In this document: positions 9,418-18,329 of the stretch, in pieces
Layout: each line of letters starts with the position of its first letter
Position numbering within the stretch: position 1 is the first letter of the stretch
DNA from: Paenibacillus riograndensis SBR5
GTDB taxonomy: Bacteria; Bacillota; Bacilli; Paenibacillales; Paenibacillaceae
Direction of reading: 5' to 3'
NCBI RefSeq assembly: GCF_000981585.1
Contig: NZ_LN831776.1
Location: forward strand, 5,253,187 to 5,317,186
DNA: 64,000 nt
The notes under the pieces: generated by a model
The model's database searches: none
Seen by the model: only the letters and a program-made list of their open reading frames with translations
What the model was told of the DNA's origin: nothing
Made by a program: the position numbers and the translations under genes

Positions 9418-10017
9418 ATGAAAACTTATAATATTCGTAAACCTTTCCATATGTTCTTAACAATTCTACTTTTATTTTTTGTTTTCGCTAGTGCCTATTA
9501 TTTTTTCATTTATAATTCAGTTAAAAGCACAGTAATTAACACAGCGGCTGTATATCCTGACTACGAAACAGAAGAAGCACTCTTCAATGAAGCAGATTTA
9601 GTTGTAGTTGGCTCCACTGATCAAAGCTTTGAGAATCGAGAACACATTAATGTAAGTTACCCAACAGGAGCAATTCAGGACTTTTATACAAAAACCGATT
9701 TTTCCGTAAAGCAGGCCCTAAAGGGTGATGTGCCAAATGATTCAATAATTGAAGTCGGCGAACCCATAGGTTACGTTCAAACACTTACAGGTAAAAGCAA
9801 GATAACACGGGATGAGTATACCGAATTACAACAATCCAGCGAATACCTACTTTACCTTAAACAAAATTCAGAGGGACTTTACTTTATTATCGCTGCCGAG
9901 TTGGGGAAATATAATATTGATAACACCGACCTCAATGAAAGCCAGAATGAAAAACAACAACAAATCAAACAAGAAATAATTAAAAGCAATATTCTTGATA
10001 ATATCGATATTCAATGA
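9418..10017 (+). CDS. Hypothetical membrane-anchored extracellular protein
   Basis: 199 residues. One hydrophobic segment (about 12-32, FLTILLLFFVFASAYYFFIY) anchors a predicted outward-facing domain rich in charged residues. GGGAG seven bases before the ATG supports the start. It follows the metalloprotease closely in the same AT-rich segment, so the two are likely co-expressed and perhaps functionally linked (for example as an inhibitor or chaperone of the protease, but nothing in the sequence shows this). I do not recognise the family. A terminator follows at 10077. Confidence 0.75.
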   Translation: MKTYNIRKPFHMFLTILLLFFVFASAYYFFIYNSVKSTVINTAAVYPDYETEEALFNEADLVVVGSTDQSFENREHINVSYPTGAIQDFYTKTDFSVKQALKGDVPNDSIIEVGEPIGYVQTLTGKSKITRDEYTELQQSSEYLLYLKQNSEGLYFIIAAELGKYNIDNTDLNESQNEKQQQIKQEIIKSNILDNIDIQ

Positions 10018-10076
10018 TCTGTCTAGCTGATCATTGAGGTGGTTCTTGCAACTCTTTTCACATCAAATAAAGAATT

Positions 10077-10108
10077 AAAGGTTAACCTCTGCTGGGGGGT
10101 TAACCTTT
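10077..10108 (+). terminator. Terminator of the metalloprotease pair
   Basis: AAAGGTTAACC pairs perfectly with GGTTAACCTTT across a 10-base loop and is followed by T residues, 60 bases after the stop at 10017. Confidence 0.8.
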
Positions 10109-10158
10109 TATGTGCCACATCAAAAAGAACCGGCGGTCGCCGATTCTCTCCTTAAGTA

Positions 10159-10308
10159 ACGAAGCGCGTGGTCTTTTACAACTTTATGGGACCCATCGGG
10201 GAAGCCACTTACGGGTTTGTGGAACCTAACGGAGAAGTCACTACCCTGGGGCAGCAAGAGATGAAGTTAAATCAGTTTTTCCACATTCCGGAAGAGAACA
10301 AATTTTAA
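10159..10308 (+). pseudogene. 3' remnant of a second copper-amine-oxidase-like stalk protein gene
   Basis: Read in the frame ending at the TAA at 10306, this stretch encodes about 49 residues including RVVFYNFMGPIGEATYGFVE and LGQQEMKLNQFFHIPEE. These align without gaps to the last residues of the intact gene at 11603-12526 (RVVFFEFMGHVGEAKYGFVE ... NQFFDIPEE). No start codon with a binding site and no upstream part of the gene remain. It is therefore the tail of a lost paralogue, directly followed by copy 2 of the structured repeat. Confidence 0.85.
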
Positions 10309-10316
10309 AGCATTTC

Positions 10317-10678
10317 CACACACAAAGCGGGCAGCGCCAAGGCGTTGCCCGCTTCTTCATGAGCGTCAGCGGAGTCATGGTGCCGTCATGCCTTCCTCGA
10401 TCTCGCCCACAACGCATTTGACCTGGCCTTAAGCTCCGTACTCGGTGTGAAGCGACGGACAGGAACCTAGAGCGCCTTGGCCGGGGCGCTTTTGCCCGGC
10501 TTAGGCGCTCTTGTTATCGGCCGGAGTAACCCCGCAGGGGGCGTACCGGCTCTTGGGCGGTGTTTTTCAGACGCCTTAGAGCCGGTAGCCTCAGCCCGAC
10601 CGGTCGTTTGCTTTATCCTTCAGCTCTTGGGTTTCTGGCTGAACACAAAAAGCGCCCAAGTGAATACTGCTTCACCTG
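10317..10678 (+). ncRNA. Structured RNA-like repeat, copy 2
   Basis: Second copy of the element at 8188-8578. The core GTGAAGCGACGGACAGGAACCTAGAGCGCC is identical, but the roughly 60-base hairpin present in copy 1 is missing, the CCCCGC hairpin loop differs, the CCGGCTCT/AGAGCCGG stem carries a different tip, and the last hairpin is GTGAA/TTCAC instead of GTGG/CCAC, a compensatory change. It lies between a pseudogene tail and the gene at 10839. Function and strand are not established. Confidence 0.55.
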
Positions 10679-10838
10679 GACGTATCATTCCGTTTCCCCC
10701 GGCGTCGTTTCGCCGTTCAGAGATTAAAAAAAGAAAAAGGTTGTAAATTACCCTCTAAATTCTCCCTAATAGATGAGAAGCAAGACGGCGCTCCAGCTTC
10801 CAAGCTACTCATCTCACACAAATAAGGAGAGAAAAACA

Positions 10839-11465
10839 ATGAACAGACACGGTGCAGTACGAACAATTACCAACTCGGCCTCTTATACGGGGGTGACAAC
10901 CAAGCTCATTTTGCCCACGACTATTAACGCTGTCAACGGCTATGTTGATTGGTATCTGGGCATTGGGGATGCGGCCATTGAAAGCGGCATTTCGTATTCC
11001 TACGAAGGATTTAAGGTGTTTCTCGGCTCTTCCTATGGGGACGTATCAACGTATAATGAATCTCATCCGGTGGCCAGCCTGGCCAAAGGTCAGACCGTAG
11101 ATTTGAAACTGGTATACGACTATGCGACGAACCGGGCAACCTTGTACGTAAATGGTTCACCCCTGCCTTGGACGAATAACGTCAACGTCGGTGCTACCAA
11201 AAACCTGCTGAGTACCCACAACAAAGTCAAAATGATTCATGGCGTGCAAGACCAGGGCGGTAGCTCGTACAGCCAAGCCAGCTTTTCGCAAACCCAGCTG
11301 CGAATGGATACCGCGGGAGCGGTTTACAATACATGGACGGACAATCTGTCTTCCACCAGTCGTGTAGTAGTCAGCACCAAGGAACATCCTGCTGATCCCA
11401 CCAGCGCCGACAAATTCACCATCTATAACTTCGCTCCGCTTATTACCAAGCTTGACCCTGCCTAA
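10839..11465 (+). CDS. Hypothetical protein, possibly beta-sandwich (concanavalin/laminin-G-like)
   Basis: 208 residues from the ATG at 10839, chosen because AAGGAGAG lies eight bases upstream. No signal peptide or membrane segment is seen. The middle (GQTVDLKLVYDYATNRATLY followed by VNGSPL) has the alternating pattern of beta-strands ending in an 'xVNG' turn, a pattern seen in LamG/ConA-like sandwich domains; this is a weak structural guess rather than a family match. GC content is closer to the chromosomal norm than the preceding protease pair. A very strong terminator follows directly. Confidence 0.7.
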   Translation: MNRHGAVRTITNSASYTGVTTKLILPTTINAVNGYVDWYLGIGDAAIESGISYSYEGFKVFLGSSYGDVSTYNESHPVASLAKGQTVDLKLVYDYATNRATLYVNGSPLPWTNNVNVGATKNLLSTHNKVKMIHGVQDQGGSSYSQASFSQTQLRMDTAGAVYNTWTDNLSSTSRVVVSTKEHPADPTSADKFTIYNFAPLITKLDPA

Positions 11466-11481
11466 CAGGAGTAGTCATATA

Positions 11482-11524
11482 AAACAAAGAAGAAACTTCT
11501 TTTATAGAAGTTTCTTCTTTGTTT
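11482..11524 (+). terminator. Strong terminator, 18-bp perfect stem
   Basis: AAACAAAGAAGAAACTTC and GAAGTTTCTTCTTTGTTT are perfect complements separated by seven bases, followed by TTAGTA. It closes the gene ending at 11465. Confidence 0.88.
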
Positions 11525-11602
11525 TTAGTAACATTTTGGATTTTCGTGCGTCTATAATACAGGGAGTGAAGACCAAAAATGGAACAAGGAGGATATGATA
11601 AC

Positions 11603-12526
11603 GTGAACAAGATGTTGAAAAGAGGATTCATCGGATGTCTCATCGCGTCCCTGCTAGTCGTAGGAAGTGCCCTACCTACAGGAACGGCTTCCGCAGCTTC
11701 CTCAGCTATCAAAATTAGTATCAATGGCATTTACGCAAATATGGATGTGGCCCCTTATATCACCAAAGGAACCACAATGGTTCCTTTGCAGGTAGCCCAA
11801 CAAATACCCGGCAGCTCGGTACAATGGAATAACGCATCCAAGACCGTCACGCTTACCCGAAACGGCGAAACCATCACCTTAGTGGCGGGTCAGAAAACAG
11901 CAAAGGTTGGAAATAAAGAAGTGAAACTGGAAGCAGCCTCGACCCTAAAACAAGGGCGTGTCATGGTTCCCTTGCGTTTTATCGCAGAATCGACGGGGGC
12001 GTATGTCCTGTGGAATCCCAAACAACGGATTGTATTCGTCGCCAAATCCAGTGAAGAGGAAGAGCTAAAGGAACAATTTGCCTCGTCCAGCCTGGCCGAA
12101 GCCCGAAGCGCAGCGCTAAAATTTCCAATGGTTAGCTCGTTGAAAGCCTTGGATATTACTCCCAGCGAAGTAGGGGGTAATCAAGGTTATTATTTCCCGG
12201 AAGGAAAAGCGGACCAATTTTTCTTGACTGGAGGCAACAGCATTTCATATTACGAAGTTGTGGGAAACCACAGCGAGAAAAAATGGACGGCCACCTTTGA
12301 TTCGGTTAAAGCCTCCAGCGGCCTGTTCTTTTTGCCTCTAAAAATCACCAACCAGGACGGCGAACTTCCAAAAATAACGAGTCGTGTAGTTTTTTTTGAA
12401 TTTATGGGGCATGTCGGAGAAGCAAAATACGGGTTCGTGGAGCCTAACGGAGAAGTCAAGACCCTGGGGACAAAGGAGATGAATTTAAATCAGTTTTTTG
12501 ACATTCCGGAAGAGAAAACATCTTAA
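11603..12526 (+). CDS. Secreted protein with copper amine oxidase N-terminal-like (stalk) domain
   Basis: 307 residues from the GTG at 11603, which has AAGGAGG ten bases upstream; the upstream ATG at 11579 overlaps that site. The N-terminus is a signal peptide (MLKRGFIGCLIASLLVVGSA then TGTASA). Residues about 30-145 form a Cu-amine-oxidase-N-like domain with the twin signatures GTTMVPLQVAQQIPGSSVQW and GRVMVPLRFIAESTGAYVLW, common in extracellular Paenibacillus proteins. The C-terminal half is not recognised. A TATAAT at 11553 is a possible -10 element. A broken paralogue lies at 10159, and the group II intron begins about ten bases after the stop. Confidence 0.85.
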   Translation: MNKMLKRGFIGCLIASLLVVGSALPTGTASAASSAIKISINGIYANMDVAPYITKGTTMVPLQVAQQIPGSSVQWNNASKTVTLTRNGETITLVAGQKTAKVGNKEVKLEAASTLKQGRVMVPLRFIAESTGAYVLWNPKQRIVFVAKSSEEEELKEQFASSSLAEARSAALKFPMVSSLKALDITPSEVGGNQGYYFPEGKADQFFLTGGNSISYYEVVGNHSEKKWTATFDSVKASSGLFFLPLKITNQDGELPKITSRVVFFEFMGHVGEAKYGFVEPNGEVKTLGTKEMNLNQFFDIPEEKTS

Positions 12527-12535
12527 AACATATCC

Positions 12536-14433
12536 AATCGAGTAGGAGGCTACCCATTGACTGAGTAGCCGACCTCTCACACCACCGTACGTACCGTTCG
12601 GTATACGGCGGTTCAACCGCATAAGTGCAATTTACGTAATTGCTCGTACTGTGCAGGGAAGTCATAATATCCGGCCTGTGCGAGCTTTTCGTTTGTTATG
12701 GAACGGGACAGCACCGGGCTTCCGGCCACTCGCCAGTAGCCCAGGCGGGAGTTCCCCCATTGGTAAGCCTGCCACTCTGGTATTCCCAGTTTCCGTAGGT
12801 TTTGTACCTTTGTTTTGGGCTTCTTCCACTGTTTCCAGATGTACATTCGCAGCCTTCTACGCAGCCATTCGCTCCAGCTTTGCAAGATCCGTTTTATATC
12901 GGCTACGTAGAAGTAGCCGATCCAGCCGCGAATGTAGACTTTCACCTTCTCCATCACTTGTGGAACATTCCTGCCCTGACTGCGGCTCGTCAGTTCCTTC
13001 AACTTCTTCTTTGCTTTGGCGAGGGATTGACCATGGGCGCGAATATACACTCCATTTCCGTTCTTGCCCAAGGCAAAGCCAAGAAACTTGAAATGCTTCC
13101 GAGCCACTACGCTCACGACCTTGCTTTTCTGCGCATTCACCTGGAGTCTCAGTTTATTCTCCAGGTACTTCCGGCAGGATTCCAGAAGCCGCGTTGCTGC
13201 CCGTTTGCTTTTCGCTAGTACCACGATATCGTCTGCATACCGAATGACCTTCACTCCACGGCTGCTCATCTCCTGGTCGAATTCGTTCAGATAAATATTC
13301 GCAAGCAGTGGAGATAAGGGGCCTCCTTGCGGAGAGCCTTCCTCCGTTTTGCAGTGTACCCCATTCTCCATAACCCCACTTTTCAGATATTTCTTAATCA
13401 GGTCGGTTACACGGTGATCCTGGATTTGCTTGCGTAGCAGATTCATCAGCAATTCATGATTCAGGGTGTCAAAATATTTGGAGAGGTCGATTTCGACTGC
13501 GTAGCCGTAGCCTTGCTGTGCGTACTCTCTTACCTTTCGGATGGCCTGCTGCGCACTCCGCTCGGGGCGGTAGCCGTAGCTTCCGTCAGAGAAGAGCCGT
13601 TCAAACAAGGGTTGTAGCTGCTGGGAGATCGCCTGTTGAATCACCCGGTCTATGACCGTAGGGATGCCCAGCTTCCGGACTCCGCTTCCATCTGGTTTGG
13701 GAATTTCCTTGCGCCGTACCGGGCTTGGCTTGTATCTGCCTTCTCGGATACTCTGTAAAAGCTCGCCCTTATGTTCCTGTAACCATGACAACGCGTCTTC
13801 TACGGTCATTCCGTCGATTCCCGGCGCTCCGTGGTTACGTTTCACCTGCTTGTAGGCCCTGTTCAGATTGTCTCTGTTCAAAATCTGCTCTAGCAGGTCT
13901 GTTGCACCGCCTCTTTCTCTACGTTCCCGAACGCTGGCGCTCCGCGCTCCCGCATACTCATCGCGTTCCACGTTATCCCTTTGCGGGTAGCCCTTTCGGT
14001 ATTCTGCTTTCATCGCGCCATATCCCTTCTGGTATGTAATCGAGACTTGCGATTGTTTGGCCCTTTCCGAAAAAAAAACTTCCCGGTACTATGGCCTCTG
14101 CTGACTTCTCACAGCAAGCTTTACTCCGTCTTTCGGATTTTTTTCCTACCGGACGTCTGTGAGACCTCCCCGGGTAAGAGCGATAACCTTCCCCTCATCT
14201 ATCTGCCACATTTACATCCTGAGATTCGGGCAGTATTGGACTTTGCTTTGGATTGCAAGCTCGTCCGTCCCAGCATGCCTTGTATGTGATTTCTGTTCGT
14301 CAGACCGAGGGTTTGCCTCTGGCTTCCTTCAGATTCCGCCTCGCGGTGGACACCCTTGCCCTTGGCTAACAGTTCCTACTGCCAAGCCTGTAGCGGACTT
14401 TCACCGCCTAGTTATCGCCCATGCCGGGCGCAC
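12536..14433 (-). mobile_element. Group II intron (group IIC-like), apparently intact
   Basis: On the minus strand the element starts GTGCGCCCGGCATGGGCG, ten bases after the stem of the adhesin terminator (14444-14470), and ends in domain V (ACCGCCGTATACC-GAAC-GGTACGTACGGTGGT) plus a domain VI hairpin finishing ...CTACTCGATT. Insertion just after a terminator hairpin, a CGC-like triad in domain V and an endonuclease-free reverse transcriptase all point to group IIC. The end positions are accurate to a few bases. A second, internally deleted copy is at 7761-8184. Confidence 0.88.
12613..14013 (-). CDS. ltrA: Group II intron reverse transcriptase / maturase
   Basis: 466 residues, needed for intron splicing and mobility. 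Reverse transcriptase blocks are in order: GAPGIDGMT, IPKPDGSGVRKLGIPTVIDR, GSYGYRPERSAQQAI, EIDLSKYFDTLNH, SPQGGPLSPLLANIYL and the catalytic RYADD (259-262 region), followed by the maturase domain (GWIGYF, LRRRLRMYIWKQWKKP). No C-terminal HNH endonuclease is present, as in IIC introns that use hairpin targets. The stop codon lies just at the 5' side of domain V. All catalytic motifs are intact, so it is probably active. Confidence 0.95.
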   Translation of the reverse strand: MKAEYRKGYPQRDNVERDEYAGARSASVRERRERGGATDLLEQILNRDNLNRAYKQVKRNHGAPGIDGMTVEDALSWLQEHKGELLQSIREGRYKPSPVRRKEIPKPDGSGVRKLGIPTVIDRVIQQAISQQLQPLFERLFSDGSYGYRPERSAQQAIRKVREYAQQGYGYAVEIDLSKYFDTLNHELLMNLLRKQIQDHRVTDLIKKYLKSGVMENGVHCKTEEGSPQGGPLSPLLANIYLNEFDQEMSSRGVKVIRYADDIVVLAKSKRAATRLLESCRKYLENKLRLQVNAQKSKVVSVVARKHFKFLGFALGKNGNGVYIRAHGQSLAKAKKKLKELTSRSQGRNVPQVMEKVKVYIRGWIGYFYVADIKRILQSWSEWLRRRLRMYIWKQWKKPKTKVQNLRKLGIPEWQAYQWGNSRLGYWRVAGSPVLSRSITNEKLAQAGYYDFPAQYEQLRKLHLCG

Positions 14434-14443
14434 AAGACGAAAA

Positions 14444-14470
14444 GCACACGGCAATAAATCTGCCGTGTGC
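14444..14470 (-). terminator. Terminator of the LPxTG adhesin gene, target of the intron
   Basis: GCACACGGCA pairs with TGCCGTGTGC; on the minus strand it is followed by TTTTCGTCTT and then the intron 5' end. T-runs on both sides suggest it works in both directions. Confidence 0.88.
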
Positions 14471-14494
14471 CTTTTTTACTGTATCGGGTTGTTC

Positions 14495-17400
14495 CTACTC
14501 TTTACGGTTTTTGAATACTCTGCTGAGAATAAACCCGGCAAGGACCAGAGCCAAACCGGCCATATATATAGGCAGCGGGCTGCTTTCACCAGTCTGAGGG
14601 AGCTTGCCGTCAGCTGCAGGATTAACAGCGGTTCCTTTCGGAACATCATCTTCGTCGACTGTCACTCCGCCCAGCGGAACTTCATCGTCAATAGGTGTTT
14701 CCTCATCCGTATTCCCTCCGGCTGCCGGTGAAGCAGAAGGGGACGGAGAAGCCGCCGCAGTCGCTGCTGGAGTTACTGCCGGCCCTGCTGGAATCTGCGG
14801 CTCATCAATGATTATTCCCGGCACACTGGACACTGCAGGTGTGGGTGCTGGAATAAACGGAACATCTGTTGACGTTGGCGCCGCCGTAGGACCAGATGTC
14901 GGTGCTGGTGATGCCGTCACCGCCGGTGATTCTGACGGCGTTGTAGTCGCTCCCGGCGACTCCGTCGGTGTTGTTGACGGCGTCGCAGTCGCTACCGGAG
15001 ACTCCGTTGGTGTCGTTGACGGCGTTGGAGTCGGCGTAGGTGTCGGTGTCGGTGTCGGTGTCGGCGTAGGTGTAGCCGGGGCCAGCTTCGTATTGAGCAC
15101 CGTTAAGTTGATTGTGGCTGAAGAGCCAATGGTAACCGGGTATTCACGTGTATCCAGAGCGTAACCGGCAGGAGCTGCTGTCTCAATCAGCACATAGCTT
15201 CCCAGCCATATATTGTTGAACACCGCGCTGCCTGCGGCATCCGTGGTCCGGGTATTGATAAGCACCCGTTCGGAGCCGTTCAGGCGGTACAGCTCAAAGG
15301 TCGCCCCTGCGAGTAGAAGCTGGCTGTCTGCCGCATCTAACTTCTGAACCGCCAGAGTCCCGCGTACACCGCTGCCTGTTCCCGAACCGCTGGAAACACC
15401 GACGGTAATTTCTCTGGTTGTTTCCTGGGTGACCCGCTCTACATTAGTCCCGGTGAGATTGACGGTATTCACCAGTTTTTCCCCTGTATTCGCAACGATC
15501 AGAGACTTGTATTCAAGGATATGGGCGTAACTAATATCATGCAGGAAACTGAGCACAAAGCTCTGCTTGCCGCCCTCATCCGTGATGACACGGAGTGTGT
15601 AATCAGAATCCCTAACCAATTCGGGTCCGCCTTTGATCAATTCTCCGTTTGTTTCCGCATAGGCAGGATAAAGGTGGAAGGAATCCGGCAGCAGAATCTG
15701 ATTCCGGCTCGGAATATCTGTCAGTACCGCATTTTTTATGGTGGACTGTGAACGGTTGATTGCAATCGTCCAATCCAGCTTATCACCATTCTGCACGCCA
15801 TTTTTGTAGACATATTCACCACCGTAAGGAATGTTGACCGAGGCGAATAAATCCTTGGATACTTTTCGGGTACCGTCCAGCAGCTTTGCCGTATTGTCGA
15901 CCTTAGGACCAATCAGTTGTCCTTGCATAGTTGTATTGAACACTACGTAGTATGGTGAGCTTATGGCATCCTTGAATGTAACCTTCAGCTCATTGCCGGT
16001 ACCGACAGTATAAGTGTAAGCATTCTTAGGAATCTCTGATCCCCGGGAAGGTTCACCATTGGCATCGATATTCATGTTAAAAACCCTGAGCGAGCCGTCC
16101 GCCATGATCTGGCCGGAAGTCAGAATATCCGTTATAACCGGGTCGGCAATCACCTTGCTGTTGTAATTGATTCCAAGGGTCCAGGCGAACAGTTTATATC
16201 TGGCATTATAAGCCCCGGCTTTGAAGCCATTGTTCTTCACCTCGGCACGGGGAATGAACAGCCCCTTCGCTTCCGTCCATTGCGCTTTGCCGTCACCGCC
16301 CACCCAGTCAATCCGCGCATTGTTCACAAAATTATCCGTATTGCCATACAGCCAGTCATTGCTGAACTCTGTGCGGTAGGCGATGGTATGGGTTCCCGAG
16401 ACTGGTGAGGTGAACTTCACCTTGAACCCGGCATTCGGTTTCACTGGCGAATTATATTCCAGCGTATAGGCAGAGGCACCAAGCACCGTACCGCTTGCGT
16501 TCCTTACGACCACACTCTCCGGAATAAACTTCTGTCCCCCCTGCGGGAAGGTATCCGTAACAACTACATTATTCATCGGGTAGCCGTCGCCGTTCAGAGT
16601 AATTTTCCAGTCCGTTGTATGGTTCTTGTAATCGACACCCGAGAGATTTTTATAAATGATTGCCGACCGGATCAGCTGTGAAGCCTCTACGCTGTAGGTG
16701 CTGTCCGAAACTGTATTGCTGATCGTTGTATCCGTGAGTACGCGGTCCGCCGACTTGGTTTTGTATTCAATGCGGAACGCCGAAGAAATATCGTGCAAAA
16801 ATTCCAGCTTGAAGCCTTTTTTACCCTGCCCAGTTGCTTCTGTCACCGTGTAGTCCACGTTCTCTGACAGGGCAGTGCCTTTTACAGCCGTCCCCGAGGA
16901 GTTCAGTGTCACCGGATAGACCTTCACCGAACCCGGAACCAGCTCCTGCGAGTTGTTGAACAAATCGGTCAGCACCCCGCTGCCCTGCGGGATCGCCTTA
17001 TTGTTGTAGTTGTATTCAATGGCCCAGGAAATCACCTGTTTGCCCCATTCATAATTCGTAGCCAGTTTGTTCAGGCTTCCGCCGCGTTCGATGGTGACGG
17101 TGGCAGATGAGCTGACGGGCTCACGGCCATCCCCGGCAAAAGACGCCGTATTCGTAAAGCTGCTCCGCGTATCGCTGACAACCGCCGTAGTATAGGCAAT
17201 CCGGTAAGCGCCTGTAATGGCAGGGTCCGTAAAATGCACCTTGAGCGTTCCGTCCGTCACTTCAGCGGTATACTTGCTGCTGTCCAGCAAAGCCCCTACC
17301 GTGACCGTCCCATCCAGCTGAACTCCCAGAGCATAGACTGCAAGCGTAACGGTGCTGTCCAGAGCCAGGCCTTCAGGAATCGGGTCTGTAACGACAGCAC

Positions 17401-18037
17401 CCGCTACCCGCTCCAGCTTTTTGTTGACATCGACGGTCCAATCAATGTGGTCCGCATTGAAACCGCCAGAGACGCCTTTCTTCTCGATCGTTGAACCTAC
17501 CGAAGGTTTGAAGTTCACAACAATGGTCTGAGTGCCGCCGTTGACCGGGAACACGATTTCCTGCACCGTGCTGCCCGAGATCACTTTTTTATCAAATTGG
17601 GTATTAATACTTAACGTACCTTGAACATTGTCATGAGTTTCGATGTAATTGTTGAAGGTCATCAGCACCTGGTGCGTGGATTGGCTGACTGTAAAACTGC
17701 CTACCTCCCCGTCATCGGATACCAGTGAACCGTTAATGTCATTGAACAGTTCAAATTGCGCGGGCAGCTGAAACGCAAAAGTGTCCCCGTCAACATACCC
17801 ATGACCGTTAGGAAGCGCCCACGTATAATCCAGCTTCACACTGGAACCAACGTCATACACGCTGCCTGTTACCGTCTGCCCATCCGGCCCATACACAGCC
17901 ATCGACACACTGGTAATAATGTCCCGGTCATTTTCAATTCCCGCTGCCGTAGCCTTCATGCTGAACCCGATGCTGTACGCATACTGCACAACCAGCATGA
18001 GTACGACCAAGGCAACGCTAATTCTTTTTTTCACCAT
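14495..18037 (-). CDS. LPxTG-anchored surface adhesin with Cna-B domain
   Basis: 1180-residue cell-wall protein. An N-terminal signal peptide (KKRISVALVVLMLVVQYAYS) is followed by about 850 residues of repeated beta-rich modules of roughly 130-150 residues (each with a 'WTI/WTLGINYN ... VLTD' motif) like collagen-adhesin backbone repeats. Then comes a Cna-B/SpaA-like domain (GTLAVQKLDAADSQLLLAGA ... IETAAPAGYALDTREYPVTI), a Thr/Pro-rich stalk with TPTPTP runs, and the sorting signal LPQTG at 1146-1150, a hydrophobic segment and the basic tail KNRKE. Sortase would link it to peptidoglycan; no sortase gene is in the window. The ligand is unknown. Confidence 0.93.
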   Translation of the reverse strand: MVKKRISVALVVLMLVVQYAYSIGFSMKATAAGIENDRDIITSVSMAVYGPDGQTVTGSVYDVGSSVKLDYTWALPNGHGYVDGDTFAFQLPAQFELFNDINGSLVSDDGEVGSFTVSQSTHQVLMTFNNYIETHDNVQGTLSINTQFDKKVISGSTVQEIVFPVNGGTQTIVVNFKPSVGSTIEKKGVSGGFNADHIDWTVDVNKKLERVAGAVVTDPIPEGLALDSTVTLAVYALGVQLDGTVTVGALLDSSKYTAEVTDGTLKVHFTDPAITGAYRIAYTTAVVSDTRSSFTNTASFAGDGREPVSSSATVTIERGGSLNKLATNYEWGKQVISWAIEYNYNNKAIPQGSGVLTDLFNNSQELVPGSVKVYPVTLNSSGTAVKGTALSENVDYTVTEATGQGKKGFKLEFLHDISSAFRIEYKTKSADRVLTDTTISNTVSDSTYSVEASQLIRSAIIYKNLSGVDYKNHTTDWKITLNGDGYPMNNVVVTDTFPQGGQKFIPESVVVRNASGTVLGASAYTLEYNSPVKPNAGFKVKFTSPVSGTHTIAYRTEFSNDWLYGNTDNFVNNARIDWVGGDGKAQWTEAKGLFIPRAEVKNNGFKAGAYNARYKLFAWTLGINYNSKVIADPVITDILTSGQIMADGSLRVFNMNIDANGEPSRGSEIPKNAYTYTVGTGNELKVTFKDAISSPYYVVFNTTMQGQLIGPKVDNTAKLLDGTRKVSKDLFASVNIPYGGEYVYKNGVQNGDKLDWTIAINRSQSTIKNAVLTDIPSRNQILLPDSFHLYPAYAETNGELIKGGPELVRDSDYTLRVITDEGGKQSFVLSFLHDISYAHILEYKSLIVANTGEKLVNTVNLTGTNVERVTQETTREITVGVSSGSGTGSGVRGTLAVQKLDAADSQLLLAGATFELYRLNGSERVLINTRTTDAAGSAVFNNIWLGSYVLIETAAPAGYALDTREYPVTIGSSATINLTVLNTKLAPATPTPTPTPTPTPTPTPTPSTTPTESPVATATPSTTPTESPGATTTPSESPAVTASPAPTSGPTAAPTSTDVPFIPAPTPAVSSVPGIIIDEPQIPAGPAVTPAATAAASPSPSASPAAGGNTDEETPIDDEVPLGGVTVDEDDVPKGTAVNPAADGKLPQTGESSPLPIYMAGLALVLAGFILSRVFKNRKE

Positions 18038-18329
18038 ACTTAAAAAGCCCCCATTCCCCTTGTATTATCGGATTCGCAAATTCCTCTTGCCCCTGCCGAA
18101 GACTACCGCCGAACACCCAGGTTAAAACATACTCCGCTTGAAAGCCAGTTATGTATTCCGGAAAATCCCGCGACCATCTTATGTGAATGTTCTGTGTTTT
18201 TTTCTTTTCTGGCCAGAGACTGCGATATATACTTATATCACCTTAGTGTAGATCATTAGAATCAGAAATTGTTAAAATTTCAGAATTTTATTTTTGCCAA
18301 ATATTTCTCGTCTTTCAAGGGGGAACGCT

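Noticed and set aside
10477..10746. An 89-residue frame overlapping structured repeat copy 2
   Set aside because: No binding site or homology, and the sequence is explained by the stems of the repeat.
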